From the NCBI RefSeq assembly GCF_019097595.1, contig NC_080716.1, positions 9,969,401 through 10,033,400 on the forward strand: a stretch of DNA of 64,000 nucleotides, written 5' to 3'. The notes below the pieces were generated by a model that saw nothing but the letters and a program-made list of their open reading frames with translations, was not told the origin of the DNA and ran no database searches. Below, piece by piece: positions 11,265 through 40,392 of this stretch. How positions within the stretch are numbered: position 1 is the stretch's first letter; each line of letters starts with the position of its first letter. The stretch comes from Hemibagrus wyckioides (Eukaryota > Chordata > Actinopteri > Siluriformes > Bagridae). Both the position numbers and the translations under genes were made by a program.

Positions 11265-12105
11265 TTTCTCAGTCTGTAATAGTATAAGGATTAACTGTGC
11301 AATAATTCTCCTTATGGGAAAACTACAAAACAGTAATAAATTTAGATTTAAGCCAAATTCTAGACATTTTTACTTGCCATCTTTTTTTCTATTGGCAGTT
11401 GGTTATTTGGGACAGCATGAAAATCTGTACATGAGCTAATATTATGCTTATTTTCCATGATATAGTAGTACATCTTATCTATGCGCATCCTAATGGTATG
11501 GAATATGCCTAGAAATCACGACTGGTACATGAAATTTAATTTAATTCCCACGTGTTTTTCTGGGTCACCTTCATTTTTGATACTGACCACACCCCCTTGG
11601 ATGATGTCACAGTTTTTTTTTTCTATCAAGCATTTCCACTGTTTGTGTTTTTGGTTACATGAGTTTTGGCTTTCCTTAAATCCTTCCAAAGTAAATACTA
11701 ACTTGGGTTTGTCGGGGTGAATCTGAATTTGTTGCTTGTGCATGGCTGCTGACTTGCAGTTTGCTCCACACATAAAAACAGACTCAGTACAGAAATGTCC
11801 TGAACCACTTTTTGCTGTATTTATGGAAAACATGAGTAGTTAACTACTTTTTCCAATTACTGGTCAACAGTAAAAAAAATAAAATAAATAAATAAAATAA
11901 TAATAATAAAAGCCATATAACCCTTGTGATCTTGTAATGAGAAAATCAAGCATATTTATCATTTTTTTACTTGGATTGCACTGGATCTTGAAAAATATAT
12001 CCTCTGTTATAGGGTTATATATAACCAAAGAACCCTTTAAGGTGCTAAAACATTTCTATCAGTGGATTCATATAGCTTATGAGTAAATGTTGGTTTCTTA
12101 ACTAG

Positions 12106-15100
12106 ACTGTACGAGAGTGGAGTGACTGTAAGGAGAAGATGAGGGCGCTTCTGTTCTCTCTGGCTTTCCTGGCCTCTCTGAAGGTTTTCCACACAGCTCC
12201 TGGTCATGCTCCACCAGCTGTTACAACACAAACTCTCAAACGTGAGTCTGACACTACAACATCTCTCCATGAGGTTAACTCTGCTTTTAAATATGTTTAT
12301 TCGACTGTCACGTATGGTATCATACCGCTGATGGATGTGTGTCCTGATTGTTTTAGGACTCTCTCTGGAAGTTGGGAAGCTAGTGGATGAGGAGGTGCTG
12401 AGAGCTCTTTATGGCGTTAGACAGATGAAAGAAGTGATGGCTAGCAACGAGATGAAACATGAGCAACTGATCAAGACGCTTCATAACAGCAGAGAAAAGA
12501 AGAAGGTTAGTGTCTAATATGTGCAGTGTATATAGTGAAGTCTTCAGGGTTAAATTAGTACTCCCTTTTTAGGCTTTTTAGGTGTTTCAGTCTGCGAACA
12601 GAATGGAAAATGACAGTCAGTGTAAACAAATTAATTATTTTATGGCCGCAAGTCTGATATAAAATGAGTCAGGACACTTGGACTTCAGTGGGAGACGTTT
12701 TTACTTCTGGTGGGATAACCTTATACAGAAGTTCAGTGGTTGGATATAAAGCACTTGGAGGCATCTTACAGAGTGAAAATGGGTTTGATTTCACCATTTA
12801 CGAATTTTTTTAACTTTGTGAATTCATAAGTATTTCTGTTTTAGCCTACAAGGGGCAATATATTTAGAAAAAAAATCTACTTTCATATGAGCCATTAAGC
12901 ACCACTGTGGAGTGTACCATGAAAAAGAAAAAAGAAAAGCCTGGTTAAAAAAAAAAAGATGGAAGGTGCTGAATTTAACACTTCTGGTGTGAAATAAATT
13001 ATAATGATTTAGTGATTTAATAAAACGGCCCTCTGTCCGTCAACAGGAAGTGTCAGAGATGGCTCAGCATGTGGTAAAGAAGTTGGACGAGGCTGAGCAG
13101 GAGTGTAAGGAGACTTTGAAGACTTTGTGGGATGAGTGTCAGCCTTGCCTGCAAGACGCTTGCAAGAGCTTCTACAACAGCACCTGCCGTCGTGGCTTTG
13201 CTACTTTCTCCAATAAGGTGGGACGAAGACTGGACTGTATCCTGAGACACGACACACCGACCACACTATGCCATTTACTTGTACCATAACATTATTAAAT
13301 TCTCATTCTCATCGGTCAGAAAGTGTTGATTAGTTTTTCTATAAGTATATCCATTTGCAATAACATACTGAAATGCTAATGCACAGTTGCTTTATATTCG
13401 ATGGAATAATGTATTTAGTCTTTGACAGATTTTTATGTATATGTCCAACTCCATTGTTTCCACTTGTCTTTACCATTTTAATTTCCACTTTTTAGGAATA
13501 TAAATATGTATACGTATGAAACTGATTCTATGCAAACTCGAGTGATGATGATGATTCTTTCTTTTTTAGCTGGAAGGCTTTTTCCACAGGGTAAGCACAC
13601 ACTTTGGCTTGATTAACACCCAAGAAGAGCTCACGATGAACAAGAGTGAAGAGATGCCTGACTTGGATTTGAAGAGGATAGAGGACACATTTAATGATCT
13701 GGTCTCCAGAGTTGACACCCTGGTAACCCGCAGCATGGCACTGGTGTTCAGATTCCATAGTAAGATGGATGAAACTCTGCAGCAGGCCTTCACTCCAGAG
13801 CCACAGGAAGATAAGAAGATCAAAACACTAGACTCTGACTTTTTACAGGGAGTAGGAGTAGGACTCAAAGAAGTGTTGGAGTCGTTTGTTGACTTTACGA
13901 GCAGCGTGTTGGATGAGTTTGAATCTGTGATCACGCAAGCCTTTGATGACCTACATGGGGTCATGGAGGAAGCAGAGACAGAACAAGGTTAGAGTGTTTG
14001 TGTAGGCTTGGGTGTTATAGTCCAGGGCAGCCATGTTTGTAAGAAGCAAGGTATTCTGGGGATTAGAATTTGTTGGTGATTCCAGTGTCTTCAGTCTTCC
14101 AGATCATTCTGAAATATCTAGTATGAGGAAGTGAAGGCTTGTGAAAATCTGTATTATGTAGCTTTGTCATAAAAATTTGAAATCTAAATGTTCAGTATAT
14201 TTATTTATTTATGAATATTAGGCAGAGAAAAGATGAACAGACCAAACTGTAAAATAACTTTTGGCTCCCTACAGATTATGGTGTAGTGTAATATCTAGTA
14301 ACACTATGTTTCAGAGAAGCAGCTGCTCCCTGGATTCATTCAGAACAAGAAGTTGTGTAGAGATCTGCGCAGACAGTCAGCAGAGTGCTGGCAACTCCAG
14401 AGCAAGTGCCAAGCCTGCCAGGGACCACTATTCTCTGGTAATGATACCCCCAAATCAGCATAAAAATCATAAAAAAAAATGGACAATTATGTTGCTATAA
14501 TGTTAATTCATATTAAATATAAGTGAACTGCATTGTGTTGCAGTCTGAGTAATGTGATTTGTTACATATGGTTTGTCTTTGTTACTGAAACATGTGGCGA
14601 TGCTTGTCTCAGAGTGCCCAAGCATGCGGGAGTTACATATTGAGCTGAATGAAGTATCTGAGCTACTGGACATTGCTAAGGAGCAGTCTGATGAGGTTCT
14701 AGGTATCGTGGAGCGTCACACTGTGGACACCATCAGCTGGATCAACAACATGGCTGCCCAGTTTGGCTGGGTGGCAGAGCTTGCTGATGGTGGCGTCATG
14801 AATCAAAACATCTTCAACATCACTTCGGTGAGTGGAAACTGATCCTGAATAGTGAAATTACAGACATGAAAAATGATGAATAATCAATGTCATGATGACT
14901 GAAACTCATATCAGGTGGAGAATGAGGAGACAGTTCCAGGAGAAGAAATAAAGGCTCCAGTGGCTGACACTAAGGTTGAGGTGAACATCCTGAATGCTCC
15001 TCCTCTTACACTCACTGTTCCAGGTAGCCTGCAGCCACAAGATCCTGCTTTCATCCAATATGTAGCCAATGAGGCTTTGGGGTTCTACAAACAGAAGATG

Positions 15101-15527
15101 AGGTAAGATAGAGCTGCAGGTCCCACAGTCCTGGGGGCCAGATTTTCATATGGTTTAGGGATTTCTTTGCCCAAACCCTACAACAAATTACTTGATGTGT
15201 TTGAGCAGGGAAATCACCAAATTTTGACTCCAGACATCCAGAGACTGATATACATATACATATTTCCAGTGTAAAAAAGCATCAGCATTGACAATCATTT
15301 TATAATCATTGAGCAAAATATTAGCATGATCTGGGCCTAGTAGACATTTTGATGTGACTTTTGGTTCTACACCCAGACATTTCTGCTACAGTGCTTTGAA
15401 GATTGGATATAAACAAAATGGATATAATGCTGGCTTAAAACTTCAAGGTAGTTGTATGAATCAACTGGATGTTGGATATCACTTCTGACAATGTCACCTT
15501 TCTGATTTTAGGCCAGAAGATGCTTGA
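12106..15527 (+). CDS. clul1: clul1, clusterin-like protein 1 (spliced, 460 aa)
   Basis: Secreted chaperone-like glycoprotein of the clusterin family. The mammalian CLUL1 protein is retina-enriched, and its exact function is unsettled. Coding exons, joined by GT-AG introns, are 12,139-12,241, 12,357-12,505, 13,047-13,217, 13,570-13,987, 14,315-14,437, 14,613-14,827, 14,915-15,102 and 15,512-15,527. They sum to 1,383 nt in one frame, giving 460 residues (human CLUL1 is about 466). An N-terminal signal peptide is followed by two cysteine clusters: residues 104/115/118/123/131 and 295/305/312/315/323. As I recall clusterin, the spacing is the same, which implies five antiparallel disulfides. Acidic, helix-rich segments lie around them. 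clul1 rather than clu is chosen because yes1 is the neighbour, as in mammals. Clusterin's RxxR cleavage site is not conserved. Confidence 0.9.
12139..12241 (+). CDS. clul1: clul1 coding exon 1 (signal peptide)
   Basis: It starts at the first ATG after the acceptor at 12,105, with 33 nt of 5' UTR in the same exon. It encodes a Met-Arg start, a hydrophobic core (ALLFSLAFLASL) and a small-residue region that suits signal peptidase cleavage near residues 19-24. It ends in phase 1 at the donor c|gtgagt. Confidence 0.85.
12357..12505 (+). CDS. clul1: clul1 coding exon 2
   Basis: The acceptor is gttttag and the donor aag|gttagt; the exon runs from phase 1 to phase 0. It encodes residues 35-84, including VDEEVLRALYGVRQMKEVM and a KH(E)xLxKxL segment. 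This is the first conserved helix of the clusterin family and is readily recognised. The exon ends in a basic KKK run. Confidence 0.9.
13047..13217 (+). CDS. clul1: clul1 coding exon 3 (first Cys cluster)
   Basis: It is 57 whole codons, residues 85-141. It carries Cys104, 115, 118, 123 and 131 (C-x10-C-x2-C-x4-C-x7-C), the clusterin N-side cysteine cluster, and a potential N-glycosylation site NST at residue 128. The donor is aag|gtggga. Reading through the donor would give a stop after about 23 further residues, so splicing is expected. Confidence 0.9.
13570..13987 (+). CDS. clul1: clul1 coding exon 4 (central region)
   Basis: The acceptor is cttttttag and the donor caag|gttaga; residues 142 to about 281. 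This is the long central exon with amphipathic helices and little sequence conservation. The equivalent of clusterin's RxxR|S maturation site reads as LVTRSM, with only one basic residue. The frame is open for 418 nt and joins both neighbours in phase. Confidence 0.85.
14315..14437 (+). CDS. clul1: clul1 coding exon 5 (second Cys cluster)
   Basis: The acceptor is tgtttcag and the donor tctg|gtaatg. It encodes the second cluster, Cys295, 305, 312 and 315; Cys323 falls just inside the next exon. The spacing (10, 7, 3 and 8) matches clusterin's C-side cluster as I recall it. Confidence 0.88.
14613..14827 (+). CDS. clul1: clul1 coding exon 6
   Basis: The acceptor is tgtctcag and the donor tcg|gtgagt; residues 322-393. 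It contains Cys323, a leucine-rich helix, the segment WINNMAAQFGWVAELAD, which corresponds to clusterin's LxEQFNWVSxLA block, and a potential N-glycosylation site NIT at residue 390. Confidence 0.9.
14915..15102 (+). CDS. clul1: clul1 coding exon 7
   Basis: The acceptor is catatcag and the donor atgag|gtaaga; residues 394 to about 456. The segment VEVNILNAPPLTLTVPG and the closing ANEALGFYKQKMR correspond to the C-terminal clusterin block. Confidence 0.9.
15512..15527 (+). CDS. clul1: clul1 terminal coding exon and stop
   Basis: After the acceptor gatttta/g the frame reads Arg-Pro-Glu-Asp-Ala and then TGA at 15,525-15,527. A short acidic tail after a basic KxK segment is also how clusterin ends. 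The exon continues as 3' UTR. Confidence 0.75.
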
Positions 15528-15677
15528 GACTGGAGACTGGGAGAGAACTAAATCTTTTACACTTGGATACACAAATGTAGCTGTAGAATTGTGATATACC
15601 TGTTAACATGGGCAGACATTTTAACTTCTCCAGTACAGTAAACTAAAAAGTAAACATTTCAACATAATGGTTAAATA
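15528..15677 (+). other. clul1: clul1 3' UTR start
   Basis: There are 150 bp between the stop codon and a transposon. No AATAAA or ATTAAA is present in it, so the transcript must end with a weak signal or read into the element. An AATAAA at 18,396-18,401, beyond the element, is one candidate. Confidence 0.5.
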
Positions 15678-16731
15678 CACCAATCAGCCATAACTTTAAA
15701 TCCACCTGCCTATTATTGTGTAGGTCCCTCTTTTGCTCTGACCCATTGAGGCATTGACTGCAGACCTCTGAAAGTGTGCTTTGATATCTGGCACCATGTT
15801 AGCAGCAGATCCTTTCAGTTGTGAGATGCGACCTTCATGAATCAAACTTGTTTTTCTAACACATCTCACAGATGCTCAATCGGAGTAAGGCCTGGGGAAT
15901 TTGGAGGCCGAATCAACAACCTGGAAACTCTTTGTCATGTTCCTCAAACTTTTTCTGAACAATGTTTGCCGTGTGGCAGTGAGGATTATCTGCTGGAAGA
16001 GCACACTGCCATTAAGGTATACCTTTACCATGTGTACCTGGTTTGCAGCAGTGTTTTGTTAGGTGGTATGTGTCAAAGTAACATCCACATGAAAGCCCTA
16101 GATATCCCAGCAGTACATTGCCCAGAGCATCTCGCTACTTCTGTCGGCTTACCTTCTTCCTATAATGCATCCTGGTGCCATGAGTTCCCCAGGTTAATGA
16201 CAAACAAACCCAACTGTTCACATGATGTAAAAGAAAAAGTGATTCATCAGACCAGGTGACTTTCTTCCATTTCTCCTTGGTCGAGTTCTGATGCTCTCAT
16301 TCCCATTGCAATTGCTTTCAGTGACGGAAAGGGGTCAGCATGGGCACTCTAAATGGTCTGCAGATAAACAGCCCCATTCACAGCAAGCTGTGATGAACTG
16401 ATATCTTTGTATCATAGCTAGCATTTACTTTTTCAGCAACTTGTTCCACAGTAGCTCTTCTCTTGGAACAGACCAGATGGGCTAGCCTTCATTCCTCATG
16501 TTCATCAATGAGCCTATGATCCTGTTTACCAGTGGACCGGTTGTCCTTCCTTGGACCAAATTTGGTAGGTAACTGCAATCTGCGTACTGGGAAACAAGTT
16601 TTGTAGATGCTCTGATTGAGTCATCTAGCCATCACCTTTGTCAAAGTCACTCAGATCCTTGCACCTGCCCATTTAACCTGCTTCCAAAAAATCACACTTG
16701 AGAACTAACTGTTTATTTGCTGCCTAATATA

Positions 16732-17979
16732 CACTATATTGCCAAAAGTATTCGCTCACCCATCCAAATAATCAGAATCAGGTGTTCCAATCACTTCCAT
16801 GGCCACAGGTGTATAAAATCAAGCACCTAGGCATGCAGACTGTTTTAACAAACATTTGTGAAAGAATGGGTCTCTCTCAGGAGCTCAGTGAATTCCAGCG
16901 TGGAACTGTGATAGGATGCCACCTGTGCAACAAATCCAGTCGTGAAATTTCCTCGCTCCTAAATATTCCACAGTCAACTGTCAGCTGTATTATAAGAACG
17001 TGGAAGTGTTTGGGAACGACAGCAACTCAGCCACGAAGTGGTAGGCCACGTAAACTGACGGAGCGGGGTCAGCGGATGCTGAGGCGCATAGTGCGAAGAG
17101 GTCGCCAACTTTCTGCAGAGTCAATCGCTACAGACCTCCAAACTTCATGTGGCCTTCAGATTAGCTCAAGAACAGTGCGCAGAGAGCTTCATGGAATGGG
17201 TTTCCATGGCCGAGCAGCTGCATCCAAGCCATACATCACCAAGTGCAATGCAAAGCGTCGGATGCAGTGGTGTAAAGCACGCCGCCACTGGACTCTAGAG
17301 CAGTGGAGACGCGTTCTCTGGAGTGACGAATCGTGCTTCTCCATCTGGCAATCTGATGGACGAGTCTGGGTTTGGCGGTTGCCAGGAGAACGGTACTTGT
17401 CTGACTGCATTGTACCAAGTGTAAAGTTTGGTGGAGGGGGGATTATGGTGTGGGGTTGTTTTTCAGGAGCTGGGATTGGCCCCTTAGTTCCAGTGAAAGG
17501 AACTCTGAATGCTTCAGCATACCAAGACATTTTGGACAATTCCATGCTCCCAACTTTGTGGGAACAGTTTGGAGCTGGCCCCTTCCTCTTCCAACATGAC
17601 TGTGCACCAGTGCACAAAGCAAGGTCCATAAAGACATGGATGACCGAGTCTGGTGTGGAGGAACTTGACTGGCCTGCACAGAGTCCTGACCTCAACCCCA
17701 TAGAACACCTTTGGGATGAATTAGAGCGGAGACTGAGAGCCAGGCCTTCTCGTCCAACATCAGTGTGTGACCTCACAAATGCGCTTCTGGAAGAATGGTC
17801 AAAAATTCCCATAAACACACTCCTAAACCTTGTGGACAGCCTTCCCAGAAGAGTTGAAGCTGTTATAGCTGCAAAGGGTGAACCGACGTCATATTGAACC
17901 CTATGGATTAGGAATGGGATGTCACTTAAGTTCATATGCGAGTCAAGGCAGGTGAGCGAATACTTTTGGCAATATAGTG
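16732..17979 (+). mobile_element. Tc1/mariner element, apparently complete (copy 1)
   Basis: The 1,248-bp element begins cactatattgccaaaagta and ends with the inverted counterpart ...ttttggcaatatagtg. TA dinucleotides at 16,730-16,731 and 17,980-17,981 are the target duplication. The terminal repeats match for about 30 bp apart from a few bases. It carries one uninterrupted transposase frame and is inserted in an older Tc1-like element just downstream of clul1. Copy 2 lies at 49,204-50,451. Confidence 0.95.
16866..17897 (+). CDS. Tc1-family transposase, intact frame (343 aa)
   Basis: This is a DDE transposase that cuts and pastes its own element at TA sites. The start chosen is the ATG at 16,866 ([13 protein letters not shown]), which gives 343 residues, the usual Tc1 length; an upstream in-frame ATG at 16,782 would give 371. 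Two N-terminal helix-turn-helix domains (about residues 1-120) bracket a GRPRK AT-hook-like motif near residue 59. The catalytic triad is Asp154 (WSDES), Asp245 (QHDCAP) and Glu280 (NPIEHLW), with 34 residues between the last two (DD34E). The glycine-rich [13 protein letters not shown] box is present. There are no stops or shifts, so it may be functional. A long antisense frame overlapping it is a shadow. Confidence 0.93.
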   Translation: MGLSQELSEFQRGTVIGCHLCNKSSREISSLLNIPQSTVSCIIRTWKCLGTTATQPRSGRPRKLTERGQRMLRRIVRRGRQLSAESIATDLQTSCGLQISSRTVRRELHGMGFHGRAAASKPYITKCNAKRRMQWCKARRHWTLEQWRRVLWSDESCFSIWQSDGRVWVWRLPGERYLSDCIVPSVKFGGGGIMVWGCFSGAGIGPLVPVKGTLNASAYQDILDNSMLPTLWEQFGAGPFLFQHDCAPVHKARSIKTWMTESGVEELDWPAQSPDLNPIEHLWDELERRLRARPSRPTSVCDLTNALLEEWSKIPINTLLNLVDSLPRRVEAVIAAKGEPTSY

Positions 17980-18056
17980 TATCTCACCCCTCCACAGATG
18001 CCACTGTAACGAGATAAGCAACCTCTCAGTGGTTTTAATATTACGGCTGATTGGTG

Positions 18057-19580
18057 TATATCAGCTAGAGCAAGGTGTCAGACATACAGTCCAGTAGCTA
18101 CAGTTTGAGGAATTGAACAATGATGGAAGACATTGTATAGTAAATCTATATTCTGAAATGTTTATTCTTGAATGTCAGATATTCTGTATTTCAGATTAAT
18201 GCTGTAATGAAATACACCGTGTTTGTGAGTTGTTATGTTATTGGTCTTATAAACTTTATTATTTATTTTTGGTCCAGCCCACCTGACATAGCACTGAGTG
18301 TAACGTGGCATGTTAGTTAAAAATGCCTTTGCTCTAGACATCCTTGCTTGTATCATGCTGTGTTTATTTTTTAAAAAAATGCTCTAATATTAAAGAATAA
18401 AAATAATTTTAGGCTTAATTTATTTGTTATTTTAATTTGTATATGCAGTAGATCAGTGTGATATAATGCACCTGGTCTAACGTCTCACATAAATGAAGCG
18501 TTATCTGAACATCTCTCTCATTTTTTTTTACATCCTGACAAACACACACACACACACATTACTTCTCTTATTTGTTTTCTTTCTTTCTGCAACAATTGTG
18601 GGACGTACAAGCCTTCATAACCTACCTTTCCGTCTACAACGTTCATGCTAATACAAACTGTACTACATTGTGCTGTGTCAGACCATCCTTTTGTGCCAAA
18701 ATTAACACCATTAGAACCTCAACCCTGTATTACATATAAGATTTGAGATATTTGACAACTGCTGAGTAGCTTTTATAGGAACAATTACTTCATGGTGTTT
18801 CATACAAAACTCACTCCTCTACCAGAGAAATGTGGGTTTAGTTGTAACACTAGGGCTTGTTTTGGTAGTGACAATTGCACTGTGACACTGCAATGCAAAA
18901 ATATAACACAGTTCATCAAATTGCACTATCTGAACACCAGAGGTCTCAGACTGTACAAGCCATATAATTCAGATATACAGAGAACATTGCTGGTCATATT
19001 TGTGCTCTTTAATGGACAGCCTGCACCATTACCAGGAACCATTTATAAGTAACCAATAGCCCTATATTGCAATGACTGCCCTGTATTTTATTTTATATGC
19101 TTACACAACTGCTAACAAAAACTCTCTTCAGTAAGATTCAAACACTAGCTTGCCTCTGTGTTTTATGGTGCCCGAGATAGAGACGGTAGAAATCGGGCAT
19201 TTTAGCCACCTTTATTTCCAGTTAAAATAGTGCCCCACTGATACACCCGCTTAAGCATTTACTTTAGCAGTGGAAATGCTTCATTTATTGCATATATTGT
19301 CCTCCGATATTTAAATAAAAGTGTAACTTTTAAATTTATCATTTATTATAAATACTTTATCATGAATAAACAATACAGCTTTAGAATATCAAGATTTACG
19401 GAATAAAATTACTGAAATATTACAACTGACCCCACTCTTCCCTTTGACTTTGACTAAACGGTGCTACTGCATTGCAGCATAAAAGGAATATTTCGTCAGT
19501 CACTTTTTCAATCCATGTTCCTTTACTGAAAGCTGAGCTTTAAAAATCATGCGAGAGCTGTCATGCACACAAAGCCAGAG
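18057..19580. other. Intergenic DNA between clul1 and yes1
   Basis: AT-rich sequence with a (CA)n run at 18,540-18,557 and a possible clul1 AATAAA at 18,396-18,401. No exon of TYMS or ENOSF1, which separate CLUL1 from YES1 in mammals, was recognised on either strand. Confidence 0.6.
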
Positions 19581-22034
19581 ACAAGTCAAAAGCATTACGT
19601 ACAACTTTATTTTTTCACTGTACAAATTATTCAGGTTAGTAATTTGTTGCCAACATGACGGTACACACCACCTCCATAACTCGGCTTCAACCCTGCAGCC
19701 AAAGCGTTTCAGTTCTGTTCTTCAAGTCTCCATGAAAGAGCAAAAGAGATTCATCAAACTGGTCCATAGCCCTTTGAAAACCACACAGATCTCTGGGAAA
19801 GGGAAGGGAGGAGGGGTTTGTTCTTCGGACAAAACCCCCTGAGACCAAAACAAAGGGATAATGACACAGGAGAACAAAGGTAAGTCCTCTCTACTCTCAG
19901 AAGGCTTTTCAGCTTTACTTTCACACAATGCTAGTGTCTGGTTCACATGAAGTGCATTTAAACTTGCGTTAAGAACCACCAGGAGACACAAAACTCTGTA
20001 AAGCACCTCTGTTTTTTTAAAAAAAAAAAAAGTTACTGAGGTAATGGACTGTTGATAATTGACCAGCTTTAAACACCAACTAAATGTCAATAAAGGTGAA
20101 ATTTAAACACCAGCATGTGTTCAAACACCACCTTAAAATCTTTCTTCTGTTCGCAAAATGGAAGGCAATATTCTTTCCCCTATCTCGTTCAGCACAATGT
20201 GTTTCACAACCCTCATGTCACCCAGTGGAGGTGTAAAAGCGGCCGTAACATCGCTCATCGTAATTCTTACTGTCAACCTGTGGGGGACGACAGAGTTGCA
20301 GGAAGTGATGGAGCAGCCACGGAAAAGCATGACAAAGCAGACAGAGCTGTGGGATTTTCATCTCCTCATAAATGTATCTCAGTGATACAAACGCAAAAAC
20401 GGTTCTGTTCCAATATGAAATGTAGGGATTTTATTTCTCCATGAAATCAGCTTTTGTCATAACACGGTATGAACAAATAGCGCAGACTCTATTGTTGATT
20501 CCAGCACTAAAATCATCAATGCATTAGTAGATCCTCTTTCAACACATAATTGTCAAGCTGAAGAGCTGATCTGATTTAAAATGGCATATTGGAAGTGTAC
20601 TATTATAATGAAAAGTAATAAAAACCAGATTCTGGGCCACTGCAAGCCACCAGAACAGCTTTTGGACAGATCTTGGCAAATTGATTCTGCAACCCTCTGA
20701 AACGGTACTGTAGAGATCGAACATCGCTTTTCCAAAAGACTGGACTTTAGGTAGACGCGCTGTCTGAAACATCCCTCCAAAAAGCTCTCGTAGGTTTTGG
20801 AGTGAGATGAGAATTGGCGAGCGTGAAGGTTGTAGCATCATTTTTCATCCTCATTAAATTATTCAGTAAGCCTCGATGCCCTGTGGATCCTGAGAGACTG
20901 CACCCATCAGGATAGACATGTTTAATCCTAGGATAAAAGTGATCGTTGTAATGATTTTGCACTGACCCAAAATTTCTCACACAGCATAAAGCTACGGCAG
21001 CAGAAGTGACTAAATATTTTTTTTTACGGCAACAGATTGTGTTTAGTATTGGGCTCAACTGTAGTGTTTTAGTAGTAAGATCAAAATGATTTGAATCGGA
21101 TAATCCATGGAAGGAATACATGTAAGTCAAGCTACTGAAAATATAATGGCTGTCGAATGCAGAAGTACAATTTACATACTCTATTAAACAATAAAAAAAA
21201 AAAGATTTAGTACAAATTTCACGTGCACATATTTTCCCAGAACTGGCACTTGGCTGAAATGACAAGGGGCTCGTTGTCTTAGTGTATGGTTAGTGCACTC
21301 TTAAAATATTTCTTTTGGCTGGCACTAAGAGAAGTTCACAAATATAAATCATCAATGATGGATCATGTTATAACAGATTACTAAAAAGAAAAAGAAAAAA
21401 AAATCATGTTTTTTCCATTCATAAAAATCTTACCCATTTATTTTCCCAGCACTATTTTAACTTAAAGTCAAATCCTTTTTTTCATCTTTCTCATGCTCAC
21501 ACCACTTACACTCTACTCATACATTCATATTGGCAAATATTCTCTCTCTCTTTCTCTCTCACAGCGTCACCGACAGTCTTAGGCGATACCGTCGTTTTCA
21601 ACCACAGTTATTGGTCACTTTTTAAAAACAAAACTATTGAAATTAATGGGAAAAAAAAAAAGAGGAGGTGAAATGTAAAGTAAAAAATCAATGACAATAA
21701 CAAAAAAGAAATCAGTTCTTGATCTTAAAACAGTCAGAAAAGTGTTTGGTGGAAAATAAAAACAAAAGGGAAAAAAAAAGAAAAGAAAAGACATTTACGC
21801 AATCAGCACTACGGTCGTTACACTCTCTCCTCCGAACCCACATGCTCGATTCCTGACTGAACTTCACTTCACACTTATCCTGAACTCAACCGAGGGTTAA
21901 CGAAATGCAAAAAGGTGTTACATGGTGCTTCCTACACCGCTGCAGAAAGAACAAAATAAAAAGAGGAATAGGAAGTGTGCACGGATGGTTTAGGGAAGGA
22001 AGCAGCGAGCTGGTTTGGGACCAGGCAGACGGCT
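19580..22034 (-). other. yes1: yes1 3' UTR (inferred)
   Basis: The region follows the yes1 stop codon on the minus strand. It has no recognised exon on either strand and ends at a good polyadenylation context. The length (about 2.45 kb) suits a vertebrate YES1 message. Additional minus-strand AATAAA sites near 20,430 and 21,435 could give shorter forms. Pyrimidine and A-rich runs are frequent. Confidence 0.6.
19606..19611 (-). terminator. yes1: Probable yes1 poly(A) signal
   Basis: AATAAA on the minus strand is followed within about 15-40 nt by a T/GT-rich stretch (gcttttgacttgtctctggc), the usual downstream element. Cleavage is expected near 19,585-19,595. Confidence 0.5.

Positions 22035-40392
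<18,358 letters not shown>

Larger units (their letters stand above)
8123..12105 (+). other. clul1: clul1 intron 1 (inferred)
   Basis: This AT-rich stretch holds a minus-oriented fragment of an abundant fish repeat (about 8,376-8,495), a compound trinucleotide repeat (10,252-10,312), a possible Tc1 relic (about 10,550-10,800) and an (AAAG)n run (11,231-11,264). No coding exon was recognised. Intron status depends on the inferred exon 1. Confidence 0.4.
15678..18056 (-). mobile_element. Tc1-like element, decayed, hosting a nested Tc1
   Basis: The ends are inverted: caccaatcagccataac on the left and ggctgattggtg on the right, flanked by TA on both sides (15,676-15,677 and 18,057-18,058). Without the nested insertion it is about 1.13 kb. 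A diverged transposase N-terminus reads on the minus strand from an ATG near 16,672 (MGRCKDLSDFDKG), soon interrupted by a stop. The same family occurs at 39,379-39,930. A plus-strand open frame at 15,837-16,259 is a by-product. Confidence 0.8.

Noticed and set aside
12139..15527. Assignment to clusterin (clu)
   Set aside because: Linkage to yes1 and loss of the RxxR maturation site favour clul1. Sequence alone, read by eye, does not fully exclude it.
15837..16259. 140-codon open frame downstream of clul1
   Set aside because: It lies on the wrong strand of the outer Tc1-like element; the real decayed transposase reads on the minus strand.
17189..17935. Long open frame on the minus strand over Tc1 copy 1 (and its equivalent at 49,697-50,473)
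   Set aside because: It is antisense to a conserved transposase gene, and its residues follow the shadow of that frame; no family similarity of its own.
15528..22034. tyms or enosf1 exons expected from mammalian gene order
   Set aside because: No recognisable coding blocks of either gene were found on either strand; the interval is transposon DNA plus the yes1 3' UTR.
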